A stretch of DNA of 64,000 nt from CAZNPH01 sp964574985 (lineage in GTDB: Bacteria; Bacteroidota; Bacteroidia; Bacteroidales; SM23-62): contig CAZNPH010000008.1 of NCBI GenBank assembly GCA_964574985.1, positions 62,001-126,000 on the forward strand, written 5' to 3'. This document shows, piece by piece, positions 46,003 to 56,000 of the stretch (the stretch's first letter is position 1; each line of letters starts with the position of its first letter). The translations under genes were made by a program, and so were the position numbers. The notes beneath the pieces were generated by a model, which saw only the letters and a list, made by a program, of their open reading frames with translations, did no database searches and was not told the DNA's origin.

Positions 46003-47553
46003 ATGAAACTTAAATTTTTCAAATTTTTGTTCCTGTGTATTTATTTCGAATTTTCAGGGATTTCCTGCAATTCAGAAAATGAAGCTGAATCAGAACTTCC
46101 CAATGTGGTGTTTATTCTTGCCGATGATATCGGCCAGGGTGATATCGGTTTCTATCACAGAGAAAGAACAGGCGGCAGGGAAGTGGTTCCAACACCCAAC
46201 CTGGATGCCTTGCTGAAGTCCGGTATTCGTTTTGACGATGCGCATACTATATCCGCATTGTGCTCCCCCACACGCTATTCTGTAATGACCGGGAATTACA
46301 CTTTCAGATGTTACAGGCCATGGGGTGTTTGGGGTGCATGTAATAAATCCGGCATAGGAGAGGGTCAACTCACCGTGGGGCAGGTCATGAAAAATGCAGG
46401 GTACAGAACCGCCTTTTTCGGCAAATGGCATCTGGGAAGCCACTGGAATATCAAGGGTACGGATAAAATTTACAGGGAGTCGGGGACCGGTGACGAAACC
46501 ACTGACTTTACCAAAATTGTTGGCGACTCTCCGAACCATCTGGGATTCGACTATTCCTTCATGTTGCCCTCGGGGATACAGAATAATCCATTTGCATATT
46601 ACGAAAATGCAAAATGGTTGCCCCTTGCCAGAGATTCGAAGATTGTAATCGACCCTGCCTTGCATGGCGGGTTTCCCAACAGGAAACATCCACGGTTCGC
46701 GGATTCCAACTGGAAAACTTCTGCTGCAGGTGCCTTGCTGACCCGGAAAGCTTTGGATTTTATCGATCGGCACATCCGTGAAAATTCCGGGCAGCCTTTT
46801 TTCATGTATTATTGTTCTCAGGCTGTGCATGTCCCCCACGAGCCGCCTGTGACTTTCTTCGGCCAAATGGTCAAAGGCACCACGCCTTCTGCTCACGGTG
46901 ATATGATCAGGGAACTGGATATGCAGTTGGGTGCCATCGTCGATGCCCTGAAGAAAAACGGGCAATATGAAAATACGCTGATTATTTTTTCATCAGACAA
47001 CGGCGGACTGAACATCGGGGAGACAGAAATTACCGGACATGATTCAAGCAACGGTTACCGGGGCTACAAAACATGGATATATGAAGGAGGACACCGTGTG
47101 CCGTTCATTGCAAGCTGGCCGGCAAGGATCAAACCCGGCCGGGTAAGCCAGGAGCCCGTGATGGTGCACGACCTGGCTGCCGCCCTGTATGCCCTGACGG
47201 GACAAAATATGCCGGAGGACCAGGCAATGGATTCCTATAATATATTACCCCTGCTCCTGCAGGAAAAAAATGCCAAAGGAAGAGATGTGATCGTTTCCCA
47301 GGGCAGCGGCAACCGGGGCAGACTGGCCATCAGGAAAGGAGACTGGAAACTGATCATTCAGAGCGAAAGGGGATCTCCGGATATGAGGATTCCAGTTGAA
47401 TTGTATAATCTGGCAGAAAATGTTTATGAAAAAAAAGAAGGGAACCTGATCAATGACCCTGCCCAAAAAGAAAGAATTGAAAACATGATGAGTCTTTTCA
47501 ATCAGATACGTGACGCGGAAGTCCGCACCACGGAATTATTTAAAACCAATTAA
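46003..47553 (+). CDS. Sulfatase (type I, formylglycine-dependent)
   Basis: A 516-residue sulfatase of the S1 type. The signature LCSPTRYSVMTG (about residues 86-97) carries Cys87, which must be converted to formylglycine. The metal site starts at NVVFILADDIGQGDIG (D41, D42), with GKWHLGSHW and FSSDNGG further on. A signal sequence ends at SGISC, so it is probably a lipoprotein, though the lipobox is imperfect. It removes sulfate esters from a carbohydrate; the position cannot be told. Only 17 nt separate it from the next gene, so the two are likely co-transcribed. Confidence 0.92.
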   Translation: MKLKFFKFLFLCIYFEFSGISCNSENEAESELPNVVFILADDIGQGDIGFYHRERTGGREVVPTPNLDALLKSGIRFDDAHTISALCSPTRYSVMTGNYTFRCYRPWGVWGACNKSGIGEGQLTVGQVMKNAGYRTAFFGKWHLGSHWNIKGTDKIYRESGTGDETTDFTKIVGDSPNHLGFDYSFMLPSGIQNNPFAYYENAKWLPLARDSKIVIDPALHGGFPNRKHPRFADSNWKTSAAGALLTRKALDFIDRHIRENSGQPFFMYYCSQAVHVPHEPPVTFFGQMVKGTTPSAHGDMIRELDMQLGAIVDALKKNGQYENTLIIFSSDNGGLNIGETEITGHDSSNGYRGYKTWIYEGGHRVPFIASWPARIKPGRVSQEPVMVHDLAAALYALTGQNMPEDQAMDSYNILPLLLQEKNAKGRDVIVSQGSGNRGRLAIRKGDWKLIIQSERGSPDMRIPVELYNLAENVYEKKEGNLINDPAQKERIENMMSLFNQIRDAEVRTTELFKTN

Positions 47554-47570
47554 TTATAAAAAAAATAACC

Positions 47571-49118
47571 ATGAAACGCAGGAAATTCATCAGAAACAGC
47601 ATCGGGGCCACCGTGGCCGGATCGGCTATGGTAAACGGACTCTATTTCCCCCCGGCATCCGGGGCCGGGCCCTACGACCTGCCATCCACCGGGATCGAGA
47701 GCCCGCACCTCACCCGGCTGGTGGTCAAGCCCGTCATGACCAACATGTACCATACCGACATATGGGAGGGGCCGTGCCGCTTCAATGTGACCACCGTAGA
47801 AGATGAGAAAAAAGCAGTGCAGAGGCAATTCGGGAACTTCAGCAGGCAACTGGAAGAACATGCATTCGGACTGGACCGGGAGAATTGCCGGGTGATGGAT
47901 CCCGGACTGGTGGTTTTCGTTGAGGATTTCGAGATACCCGGGGAGGAGTTCAGCAAGATCGACAAGGATGCCCGTGAAGCCGATGTGCTTTATATCTGGC
48001 CCGGGGGATCTTCGACCATGGTCTATGAGATCGCCGCCCGGTACAACAAGCCGGTGATCCTGGCCTGGGGCATCAATTGCCGGACCGTGGACATTTCTTC
48101 ATACTGCAGGAGCATGGGAATCGAAACCTTCATACCACATACCCCGGAGGAAACTGCAGAACTGGTTTCCGTGCTCCGGGCCCGGAAGGTCTTCCGGCAA
48201 ACACGGATCCTGTGTCCCACCGACATGGGATGGCCCACGGCCGTTTCCGCCGGTGTGTTCAATGAACCGGACAGACTCGGGGAGATGTTCGGGATCGGAC
48301 TGGAAACCATCGGGTATCTCGAGCTCAAGCAGGAAATGGAACGGTCCATCCAGGACCCGGAAGAACAGCAAAAAGCCACAGAGATGGCACGGGAACTGGT
48401 CAGGAAAGCCGACCGTGTTTTCCTGGAGGAGAAATATGTGGCCAAAAGCATGTTGTTTTACAACACGGTGATCCGGCTCATGAAAAAGCACAACTGCAAT
48501 GCCTTTGCCATCGAGTGTTTCGAATTCTGTGCCAGCCGGCTGGCCGATGATTGGAACGTGACCCCCTGCCTGATCCACACCCTGTTGAAGGACCAGGGAA
48601 TCCCCTCGGCCTGTGAAGCCGACCTGGGGGCTTTGCTGGCAATGCATATGCTGATGTCCCTGTCCGGCAAATCCTCCCACCTAGGGAATATGTTCTACCG
48701 GGAAGGGGGTAAAATGGAGATCAACCACAGCGTTCCCGGGATCAGAATGAACGGATGGAAGGAACCGTCCATGCCCTACCAGCTGGGCAGGTTCGTTCAG
48801 TCGGGTTGGGGAACCAATGCTGTGGTGGATTTCATGATGAACGAAGAAAAGAACATCACCGTGGCCAGAATGAATCCCGCCGGTACAGGCATGCTGATCC
48901 TGAAAGGAAAGCTGGTCGGATCCAGGGGATGGGACGAGGACCTCCTGGGCTGTGCGGTGTCGGCATATGTCGTGGGCAGGGACAGCGGCACTGCTGATGC
49001 CTATATGCGCAGACTCAGCGATTACGGGAACCATCTGATCTGGGTTTACGGGGATTATGCCCGGCAGCTTGCCCGGCTGTGCGAACTCAACGGGATCGAA
49101 CCGGAAGTGATGAGTTAG
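47571..49118 (+). CDS. Tat-exported protein with sugar-isomerase-like core (paralogue 2)
   Basis: A 515-residue protein, closely similar along its whole length to the product of 38448-39995. Both share the Tat signal (MKRRKFIRNSIGATVAGSA), the shared block AGSAMVNGLYFP, IECFEFCASR, SACEADLGALLAMHMLMSL, INHSVPGIRMNGWKEP and a tail with VYGDYARQ. The metal-ligand candidates are conserved. The equal length and matching sequence point to gene duplication within this locus. It follows the sulfatase after 17 nt, so a substrate carrying sulfate may be handled by the pair. Confidence 0.8.
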   Translation: MKRRKFIRNSIGATVAGSAMVNGLYFPPASGAGPYDLPSTGIESPHLTRLVVKPVMTNMYHTDIWEGPCRFNVTTVEDEKKAVQRQFGNFSRQLEEHAFGLDRENCRVMDPGLVVFVEDFEIPGEEFSKIDKDAREADVLYIWPGGSSTMVYEIAARYNKPVILAWGINCRTVDISSYCRSMGIETFIPHTPEETAELVSVLRARKVFRQTRILCPTDMGWPTAVSAGVFNEPDRLGEMFGIGLETIGYLELKQEMERSIQDPEEQQKATEMARELVRKADRVFLEEKYVAKSMLFYNTVIRLMKKHNCNAFAIECFEFCASRLADDWNVTPCLIHTLLKDQGIPSACEADLGALLAMHMLMSLSGKSSHLGNMFYREGGKMEINHSVPGIRMNGWKEPSMPYQLGRFVQSGWGTNAVVDFMMNEEKNITVARMNPAGTGMLILKGKLVGSRGWDEDLLGCAVSAYVVGRDSGTADAYMRRLSDYGNHLIWVYGDYARQLARLCELNGIEPEVMS

Positions 49119-49170
49119 CTAAAACAGAATATGCAATATTTCTTGTAACTTGCGGTAAAATAACGGAAGC

Positions 49171-50418
49171 ATGGAAATATTGTTTGTTGTCGGCGGACTG
49201 GCAGTGGGGGGAATCGTCACCTGGCTGATCGTTTCTTCCAGTATCCGGGAAGCAAAAGAACGGCTGGAGGAGGAAAAACAAAAACGCATCACGGCGGAGA
49301 CCCGGCTGGAAGAGAAGACCCGGGCCTGGGAAGAGGCGGGAAAGGCCCTGAAAGATTCTTTCGATGCCACCGCATCCAGGGCCCTGAAGGATAACAACCG
49401 GGCTTTCCTTGAACTGGCGGGCAAGACCCTTGAGAACTACATCACCCAGTCAAAGGGGGACCTGGGCAAGCGACAGGAAGCTATCGAGCAGATGCTGAAA
49501 CCGTTTAAAGAGCGGCTGGAGGAACATGAAAAGATGACCCATGAGCTGGAAAAATCCACCAAACAGACATTTGGCTGGGTCCAGAATTACATGAATCAGC
49601 TCAGGGACAGCCAGGAAAAGCTGAGCAGGGAGACAGGGGCACTGGTATCGGCCCTCAAATCACCGCGTGTGCGTGGGCGCTGGGGCGAGATCGGGCTGAA
49701 AAGGATCGTTGAGTTTTCGGGAATGTCGGCCTACTGCGACTTCACGGAACAGCAATCAGTTTCTACCGGGGAAGGGCGGCTCAGACCGGACATGATCGTG
49801 AATCTGCCCGGCAACCGGAAGGTCATCGTGGACTCCAAGGTGCCCCTGAACGCCTATCTGGAATCCCTCGAAGAGGAAGACGAATCCGGGAAGCCGGTCC
49901 TGGTGAAGAAGCATGCCGCAGATGTACGGGGCCATATGAACAAGCTGGGTTCCAAGCATTACTGGTCACAGTTCGACAATACCGTGGATTTCGTGGTCCT
50001 GTACATGGAGATCGAATCGGCTTTCGGAGCGGCGCTGATACAGGACCGGGAACTGATCCTGGACGGGATCCGCAGCAAGGTGATCTTCGCCACTCCCACC
50101 ACGCTGATCACATTGCTCCGCACCATCGCTTTCAGCTGGAAGCAGCAGGATGTGGCGGAAAACGCGAACAAGATATCAGACGCGGGCAGGGACCTTTTCG
50201 ACCGGCTGTGCACCTTTGCCGAACACCTGGCAGGTGTCGGAAAGGGCATCGGCAGCGCGTTGAATTCCTACAACAAGGCGGTGGGGTCCTGGGAAAGCCG
50301 TGTGATGCCCGGTACACGAAAATTAAAGGATCTAGGGGTTTCCACGGAAAAAAAGACCCTTCCCGAAATGAACGAGCTCGACCACAAACCCCGGGATCTC
50401 AGAGAAGACAATGACTGA
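49171..50418 (+). CDS. rmuC: DNA recombination protein RmuC
   Basis: A 415-residue protein with one N-terminal membrane helix (ILFVVGGLAVGGIVTWLIV), a coiled coil (about residues 25-165) and a PD-(D/E)XK-like nuclease core. RmuC blocks visible are SPRVRGRWGEIGLKRIVEFSGM, RPDMIVNLPGNRKVIVDSKVPLNAYL and DFVVLYMEIESAFGAAL. It limits inversions and processes DNA ends in other bacteria. It is a housekeeping gene lying inside the carbohydrate block, with no functional tie to its neighbours. Confidence 0.94.
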   Translation: MEILFVVGGLAVGGIVTWLIVSSSIREAKERLEEEKQKRITAETRLEEKTRAWEEAGKALKDSFDATASRALKDNNRAFLELAGKTLENYITQSKGDLGKRQEAIEQMLKPFKERLEEHEKMTHELEKSTKQTFGWVQNYMNQLRDSQEKLSRETGALVSALKSPRVRGRWGEIGLKRIVEFSGMSAYCDFTEQQSVSTGEGRLRPDMIVNLPGNRKVIVDSKVPLNAYLESLEEEDESGKPVLVKKHAADVRGHMNKLGSKHYWSQFDNTVDFVVLYMEIESAFGAALIQDRELILDGIRSKVIFATPTTLITLLRTIAFSWKQQDVAENANKISDAGRDLFDRLCTFAEHLAGVGKGIGSALNSYNKAVGSWESRVMPGTRKLKDLGVSTEKKTLPEMNELDHKPRDLREDND

Positions 50419-50441
50419 CCGGCTTACTGCAGTCAGGCCGG
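50419..50441. terminator. Palindromic hairpin between rmuC and the GH3 gene
   Basis: The convergent gap is filled by a 23-nt near-palindrome with arms CCGGC and GCCGG and an inner ACTG/CAGT pair. It begins right after the rmuC stop codon and ends 3 nt before the GH3 stop codon. There is no U-tract, so it is a candidate two-way terminator only. Confidence 0.45.
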
Positions 50442-50444
50442 CAT

Positions 50445-52763
50445 CTATTCAGTTACCTCAAATCCGGTCTCCAGTCGGATGTCTTCCGAGGAGCTTCCGA
50501 TCATCAGGGTGAATTTGCCCGGCTCGACCACCCGTTCCATATCCTTGTTGTAGAATTGCAGCAGGTCCGGGGTGATCTGAAAACTGACCTGACGGGTTTC
50601 CCCGGGGTCCAGACCGATTTTTTTGAATCCTTTCAGCTCTTTGACCGGCCGGGTGACCGAGCTGACCTGGTCACGGATATACAGTTGCACGACCTCTTCA
50701 CCGGTCTTTTTACCGGTATTGGTAATGCTGCATGTGACTTCCATTTGACCGTCAGGCGGGATAGAAGCATTGCTCAGGGCCAGATCACTGTATTTATATT
50801 CCGTATAGCCGAGTCCGTGCCCGAAAGGGTAGAGCGGACCGCTTTCGGTGAACAGATAGCTCCTGAACCGTGAAGGTTTCTTGTTGTAGTAGGCGGGAAG
50901 CTGTCCCACCGAACGCAGGATGGTCACGCTGAGCTTGCCGGAAGGATTGACCTCCCCGAAAAGGACCCTGGCCACCGCGGTGCCGGTTTCCTGTCCCAGG
51001 TACCAGCCTTCCAGAATGGCCGGGACATGATCCGCCAGGTAAACAGTGCTTAGCGGCCTGCCGTTGATAAGCAGGGCCACCACCGGTTTACCGGTTTTCC
51101 AGACTGCTTTTACCAGGTCACCCTGCCTTCCGGGAAGCTTCAGATTGTCCCGGTCCCCCAGATGGTCTTCCCCCCAAGCTTCCCGGCAGGTGGATTCGGT
51201 CCCCCCGATGACCAGAAGCACCACATCGGCCCGCCGGGCCACTTCCGTGGCCTGGGCGATCAGTTCCGCATCGTCTCCCGGATCATTGGGCACGGGGTTC
51301 TCATTGTTCCAGAAGCTGGCCTCATTCACCTGGATCTTACACCCTTCGGCATATTCCACATTAAATTTTCCCCCGGCATATTCCCGGATTCCGTCCAGCA
51401 CATCCGTACCCACCCTGGGCTCTGCACTGTAACCCCCGAAATGGACTCCTTTGGCATTGGGGCCGATCACCGCCAGGGTATTGATCCTCTCCTCATCCAG
51501 GGGCAGCATACCGTTTTCATTCTTGAGCAGTACAAGGGCCTCTTCGGCCGCTTTCAGGGCAACTTCACGGTGTTCCGGACAATTGGTGATCTCTTTCATT
51601 TTCTCTGTATCCGCATAGGGCTTCTCAAACAACCCGATCTCTAACTTGACCTTCAGTACTCTGGCCACCGCCTGATCAAGCAGCTTTTCCGGGACAACGC
51701 CTTCCCTGACCAGTTCAGCCAGGGTGGGAAAACAGCCGTCACGTTTGAAAAGTTCCAGGTCCACACCTGCCTCCAGGGCCAGCTTTGCCCCCACGGAGGG
51801 ATCCGCAGCCACGGCGTGCACATTGACCAGCTCCTCCAGGGAGCCCAGGTCGCTGATCACATATCCCCCGAATCCCCATTCATTCCTGAGCACATCCGTT
51901 AAAAGCCATGTATCGATACTGCAGGGGATCCCGTCAATCTCATTGTAGGCCGACATGATGCAGCGGACACCGGCTTCCCTGACCGCCGCCTCGAAGGGAA
52001 ACAGGAAATTTTCACGTATAATGCGGCGGGAGATGTTGCCCGGGGCAATGTTCACTCCTCCTTCGGGCTGACTGTGCACGGCATAGTGCTTGGCGGTGGC
52101 CGCCACATGGTCCCGGTCACGGATCTCTTTTCCGCCCTGGAAACCCAGGATGGCGGACTTACCCATTTGGGCTCCCAAAAAGGGGTCCTCGCCGTAGGTC
52201 TCTTCTATCCTTCCCCACCGGGGCTCCCTGCCGAGTCCGAGCACAGGGGTAAGCGCCTGGTTAGCGCCCCTGACCCGCATCTCACGGCCGGCAATATCAA
52301 AGACCCTGCGCACCAGCGAGGTGTCCCATGTGCTGCCCAGGGCCAGGGCCTGGGGAAAAACGGTGGCCCCTTTTGCCATGAATCCGTGCAGTCCCTCACC
52401 GTAGATGAAAGCGGGGATTCCCAGTCGGGTTTCTTCCATCATGAATTTCTGAATGTCATTGGCCGCTTTCGCATATTTTCCGGGGTCCGCATTCCGGTGA
52501 CCAACCCCGATCATCCCCATGCCGTTGATCAGATCACTTTTTGCCTGCCCGGTATTGAAATTCCCGGAACTGTCCCAGAGCAGGTCCGGTTTTCTGTAAA
52601 ATAAGGTCTGAGCCACTTTTTCCTCCAGGGTCATCTCAGACAACAGATCCTGAACCCGCTCTTCCACCGGGGTAGCAGGATCCTTGTAATCGCTCCGGCC
52701 ACAGGATGCAAAAAAGACCAGGGCGCCAAACATAGGGACAAAAAAAGAATTGAAGGTTTTCAT
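50445..52763 (-). CDS. GH3 family beta-glycosidase lipoprotein (BglX-like)
   Basis: A 772-residue enzyme of glycoside hydrolase family 3. A lipoprotein signal ends FFASC (Cys21). The barrel domain carries KHYAVHSQPEGG and the nucleophile in YVISDLGSLEE (Asp about 305). The alpha/beta sandwich domain has AVIGPNA and VVLLVIGGTEST, and a fibronectin-like domain closes the protein (KTGEEVVQLYIRD). The layout is that of periplasmic BglX beta-glucosidases, but beta-xylosidases look similar. It is divergent from the next glycosidase gene across 264 nt that hold no other gene. Confidence 0.92.
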   Translation of the reverse strand: MKTFNSFFVPMFGALVFFASCGRSDYKDPATPVEERVQDLLSEMTLEEKVAQTLFYRKPDLLWDSSGNFNTGQAKSDLINGMGMIGVGHRNADPGKYAKAANDIQKFMMEETRLGIPAFIYGEGLHGFMAKGATVFPQALALGSTWDTSLVRRVFDIAGREMRVRGANQALTPVLGLGREPRWGRIEETYGEDPFLGAQMGKSAILGFQGGKEIRDRDHVAATAKHYAVHSQPEGGVNIAPGNISRRIIRENFLFPFEAAVREAGVRCIMSAYNEIDGIPCSIDTWLLTDVLRNEWGFGGYVISDLGSLEELVNVHAVAADPSVGAKLALEAGVDLELFKRDGCFPTLAELVREGVVPEKLLDQAVARVLKVKLEIGLFEKPYADTEKMKEITNCPEHREVALKAAEEALVLLKNENGMLPLDEERINTLAVIGPNAKGVHFGGYSAEPRVGTDVLDGIREYAGGKFNVEYAEGCKIQVNEASFWNNENPVPNDPGDDAELIAQATEVARRADVVLLVIGGTESTCREAWGEDHLGDRDNLKLPGRQGDLVKAVWKTGKPVVALLINGRPLSTVYLADHVPAILEGWYLGQETGTAVARVLFGEVNPSGKLSVTILRSVGQLPAYYNKKPSRFRSYLFTESGPLYPFGHGLGYTEYKYSDLALSNASIPPDGQMEVTCSITNTGKKTGEEVVQLYIRDQVSSVTRPVKELKGFKKIGLDPGETRQVSFQITPDLLQFYNKDMERVVEPGKFTLMIGSSSEDIRLETGFEVTE

Positions 52764-53027
52764 TGATTGTTTGTTTTCGTATTGTTTGATTGTTTTCCGG
52801 ATAACACATAAATATATTCAATCGCCCGGTATTATGCAATTCCGTTATAAATTACGTATATTGGTAAAACAATTCCAAATAACATCTCCTGATCCGTGAG
52901 AACGAATCTGTTGACTTCCGAAGCTTCTTTTTTTATCGCAGGCATTGTTCCTTTTTTGATGCACTCCTGCGGTGTCGAAAAACCTGAGGAAAGCCGGGAA
53001 GACAATCCTGGAATAAAAAAACTGCCA

Positions 53028-56000
53028 ATGCAAAAATCACTCCTTCTGGCTGCAGCAACCGTGGCATTCATGACTTCCTGCCAAACCACCGTGGAAGAGA
53101 CGGGTGGCTACAGTCACCACATCATGTCTATCGATGAAGTCAAGGATCACTTCGCCGATCCACCGCCCGAGTACCGGCCGGCACCCCTGTGGGTGTGGCA
53201 CACCCGGATCACAAGAGAAGAGATCGATCTTCAATTGTCGGACTTCAAAAAAGAAGGCTTCGGGGGCACTTATATTCATCCCCGGCCCGGACTGATCACA
53301 GAGTATTTGTCCGGTGAATGGTTCGAACTGGTGGAATATACGGTCAGAAAAGGGAAAGAGCTTGGGTTGTACATCTGGATATACGATGAGAATTCATATC
53401 CCAGCGGATTTGCCGGCGGACACGTTCCGGCCCGGATGCCCGAATCATACAATCAGGGAGTTGCCCTGAAACCGGTCCGGCAGGACGTTCTTCAACCGTC
53501 ACCGGACAAGGATTATGAACTGATCCTGATGGAAGAAAACGGACAAATGAAGGAAATCACGGATCATTGCGAAGAATATAAAGGCAGCAAAGGGCAATTT
53601 GTCCTGTTCGAAAAAATATACTACCAGAAGTCAAAATGGTTTGCCGGATTCACCTATGTGGATCTGCTGCATAAGGGAGTAACCGGGAAGTTTATCGAGG
53701 TCACCATGAACGGATATGAAGAATCGGTGGGGGAGGAATTCGGGCAAACAGTGCCGGGCGTATTCACCGATGAACCCAATATCGGGAGAGGCATGCGGGG
53801 TGAAATAATCCGGTGGACCACGGATCTTTTCAAGGTGTTCCGGGAAAAATGGGGTTATGACCTGAAGCCCCGTCTGATGTCCCTGGTGGAAGAAACCGGG
53901 GACTGGCGGAAGATCCGGCACAATTACCGCTGGGTTCTGCTCCAGATGTTCGTGGACCGCTGGTCCAAGCCCTGGCATGAATACACCGAACAAAAAGACT
54001 TGTTGTGGACCGGCCATTACTGGGAACACGGCTGGCCCGATCCATACCACGGAGGGGACAACATGGCCATGTATGCCTGGCACCAGATCCCTGCCATCGA
54101 CATGCTGTTCAATACCTGGGAAGAACGCACCGACCAGTTCGGCAATGCCCGGGCGGTCAGGGAACTGATCAGTGTGGCCAACCAGACGGGCAGCCACAGG
54201 ACACTCAGTGAGACTTACGGCGGAGCAGGATGGGAATTCGGATTCGAGGACATGAAGCGTAACGGGGACTGGGAATATGTACTGGGCGTTAATTTTTTGA
54301 ACCAGCATCTGTCCTACATGACCCTTACCGGTGACCGGAAGCACGACTATCCCCAGTCTTTTTCATATCATGAGCCCTGGTGGGAATACTATGACGTACA
54401 GGCGGACTATTTCGGGCGGCTTTCCATGGCCCTCAGCTCAGGCAACCAGGAGAACGCCATCCTGGTTCTGGAACCCACAACAACGGCCTGGATGTACTAT
54501 GACCCGGGGGATGAAAACATAATCATAAAAAAGCTGGGACATGATTTCGAGGATTTCGTGGACCGGCTGGAGTTAAACCAGATCGAATATGACCTGGGGT
54601 CGGAAAACATCATCAAGGACCGGGGAAAGGCAGAGGACGGAAAATTCATTGTGGGCGAGGCGGAATATGAGCTGGTGGTTTTTCCGCCCGGACTGGAGAA
54701 CCTGGACCGGGCGACCGCAAAGTTGATCGAAGAATACCTGGCATCGGGAGGCAAACTGCTGTCCTTCGTGGAACCTCCGGGATATATCGACGGGGGAAGG
54801 GACGGAACCGTGGCCGGACTGAAAAAGGAATATCCGGCACAATACATTGATTCTGAAGGCGATCTTGGAAAAGCCGATCTGCTCCTGCTTGCCCCCGAAG
54901 GGATCATCTTTGACGAGCCCGCGGGTGTAGGCGGACTCCCGTTTCACCAGCGGAGGAAGCTTGAGGACGGACAAATGCTGTTCCTGGTCAATTCGGATAA
55001 GCATGAAAGCGCCCCGGGCAGCCTGCGGATCGAAGGAAAGGATGTGCTGGAACTTGACCCCGTGTCCGGAAAGATATACAGTTATCCGGCTGAAAAACGG
55101 GGGGATTTCATGGAACTGCAATACGATCTTTCTCCGGTGGGAAGCCTGCTTCTTTTCATTCCGGACAAAAAAGAAAAGGCCTGTCCCCGGAGGCCGCCGG
55201 AAGCTGAATGGGAACCGTTGGAACCATATACGGGGATGACCGTTCTGCCTACCGGGGAAAACGTGATCGCACTGGATTACTGTTTCCTCACCCTGGATGG
55301 CCGGGAAGGGGAAATGATGTATTTTTTTGAAGCTTCCGACAGTATCTACAAGCATCACGGATTTCCGGACAATCCGTGGGCTTCATCCATTCAGTACAAG
55401 ACCAGTATTGTCGACCGGGATACTTTCCAGGCCGGGACGGGCTTCCGGGCGGACTTCCCGTTTGAGACCGGACCCGGCGCTGACAGGTCCTCCATGAGAC
55501 TGGTGGTGGAACAACCGGAACTGTATGAGGTTTCGGTGAACGGAACCAAAACCCTGCCCATTCCCGGTGAATGGTGGCTTGACAGGCAGTTCGGGGTATT
55601 TGAGATCGGGGCTCTGGTCAGGGAGGGAAGCAATATGGTCACCCTCGAGATCCATCCCATGTCCGTATTCGCCGAGCTGGCACCCGTTTTTATTACCGGG
55701 GAATTCAATGTACTGCCGGTTTCACAGGGATTCGAGCTCCGGGAACAGGAACTGCCGGAAACGGGTTCCTGGAAGGAACAGGGATGGCCTTTCTATCATG
55801 AAGGCATGATCTATTCTGCCAGATATCATATCGATAAACCTGGCAACAGGCACAAGGTGAAACTCCGGAGCTGGAACGGCACGGTTGCAGCCGTACGGGT
55901 GAACGATGAATTCGCGGGAGTGATCGGCTGGAACCCTTATGAACTGGAGGTAAGCGGACTGGTAAAGGAGGGGGACAACCTGATCAGTGTGGAAGTGATC

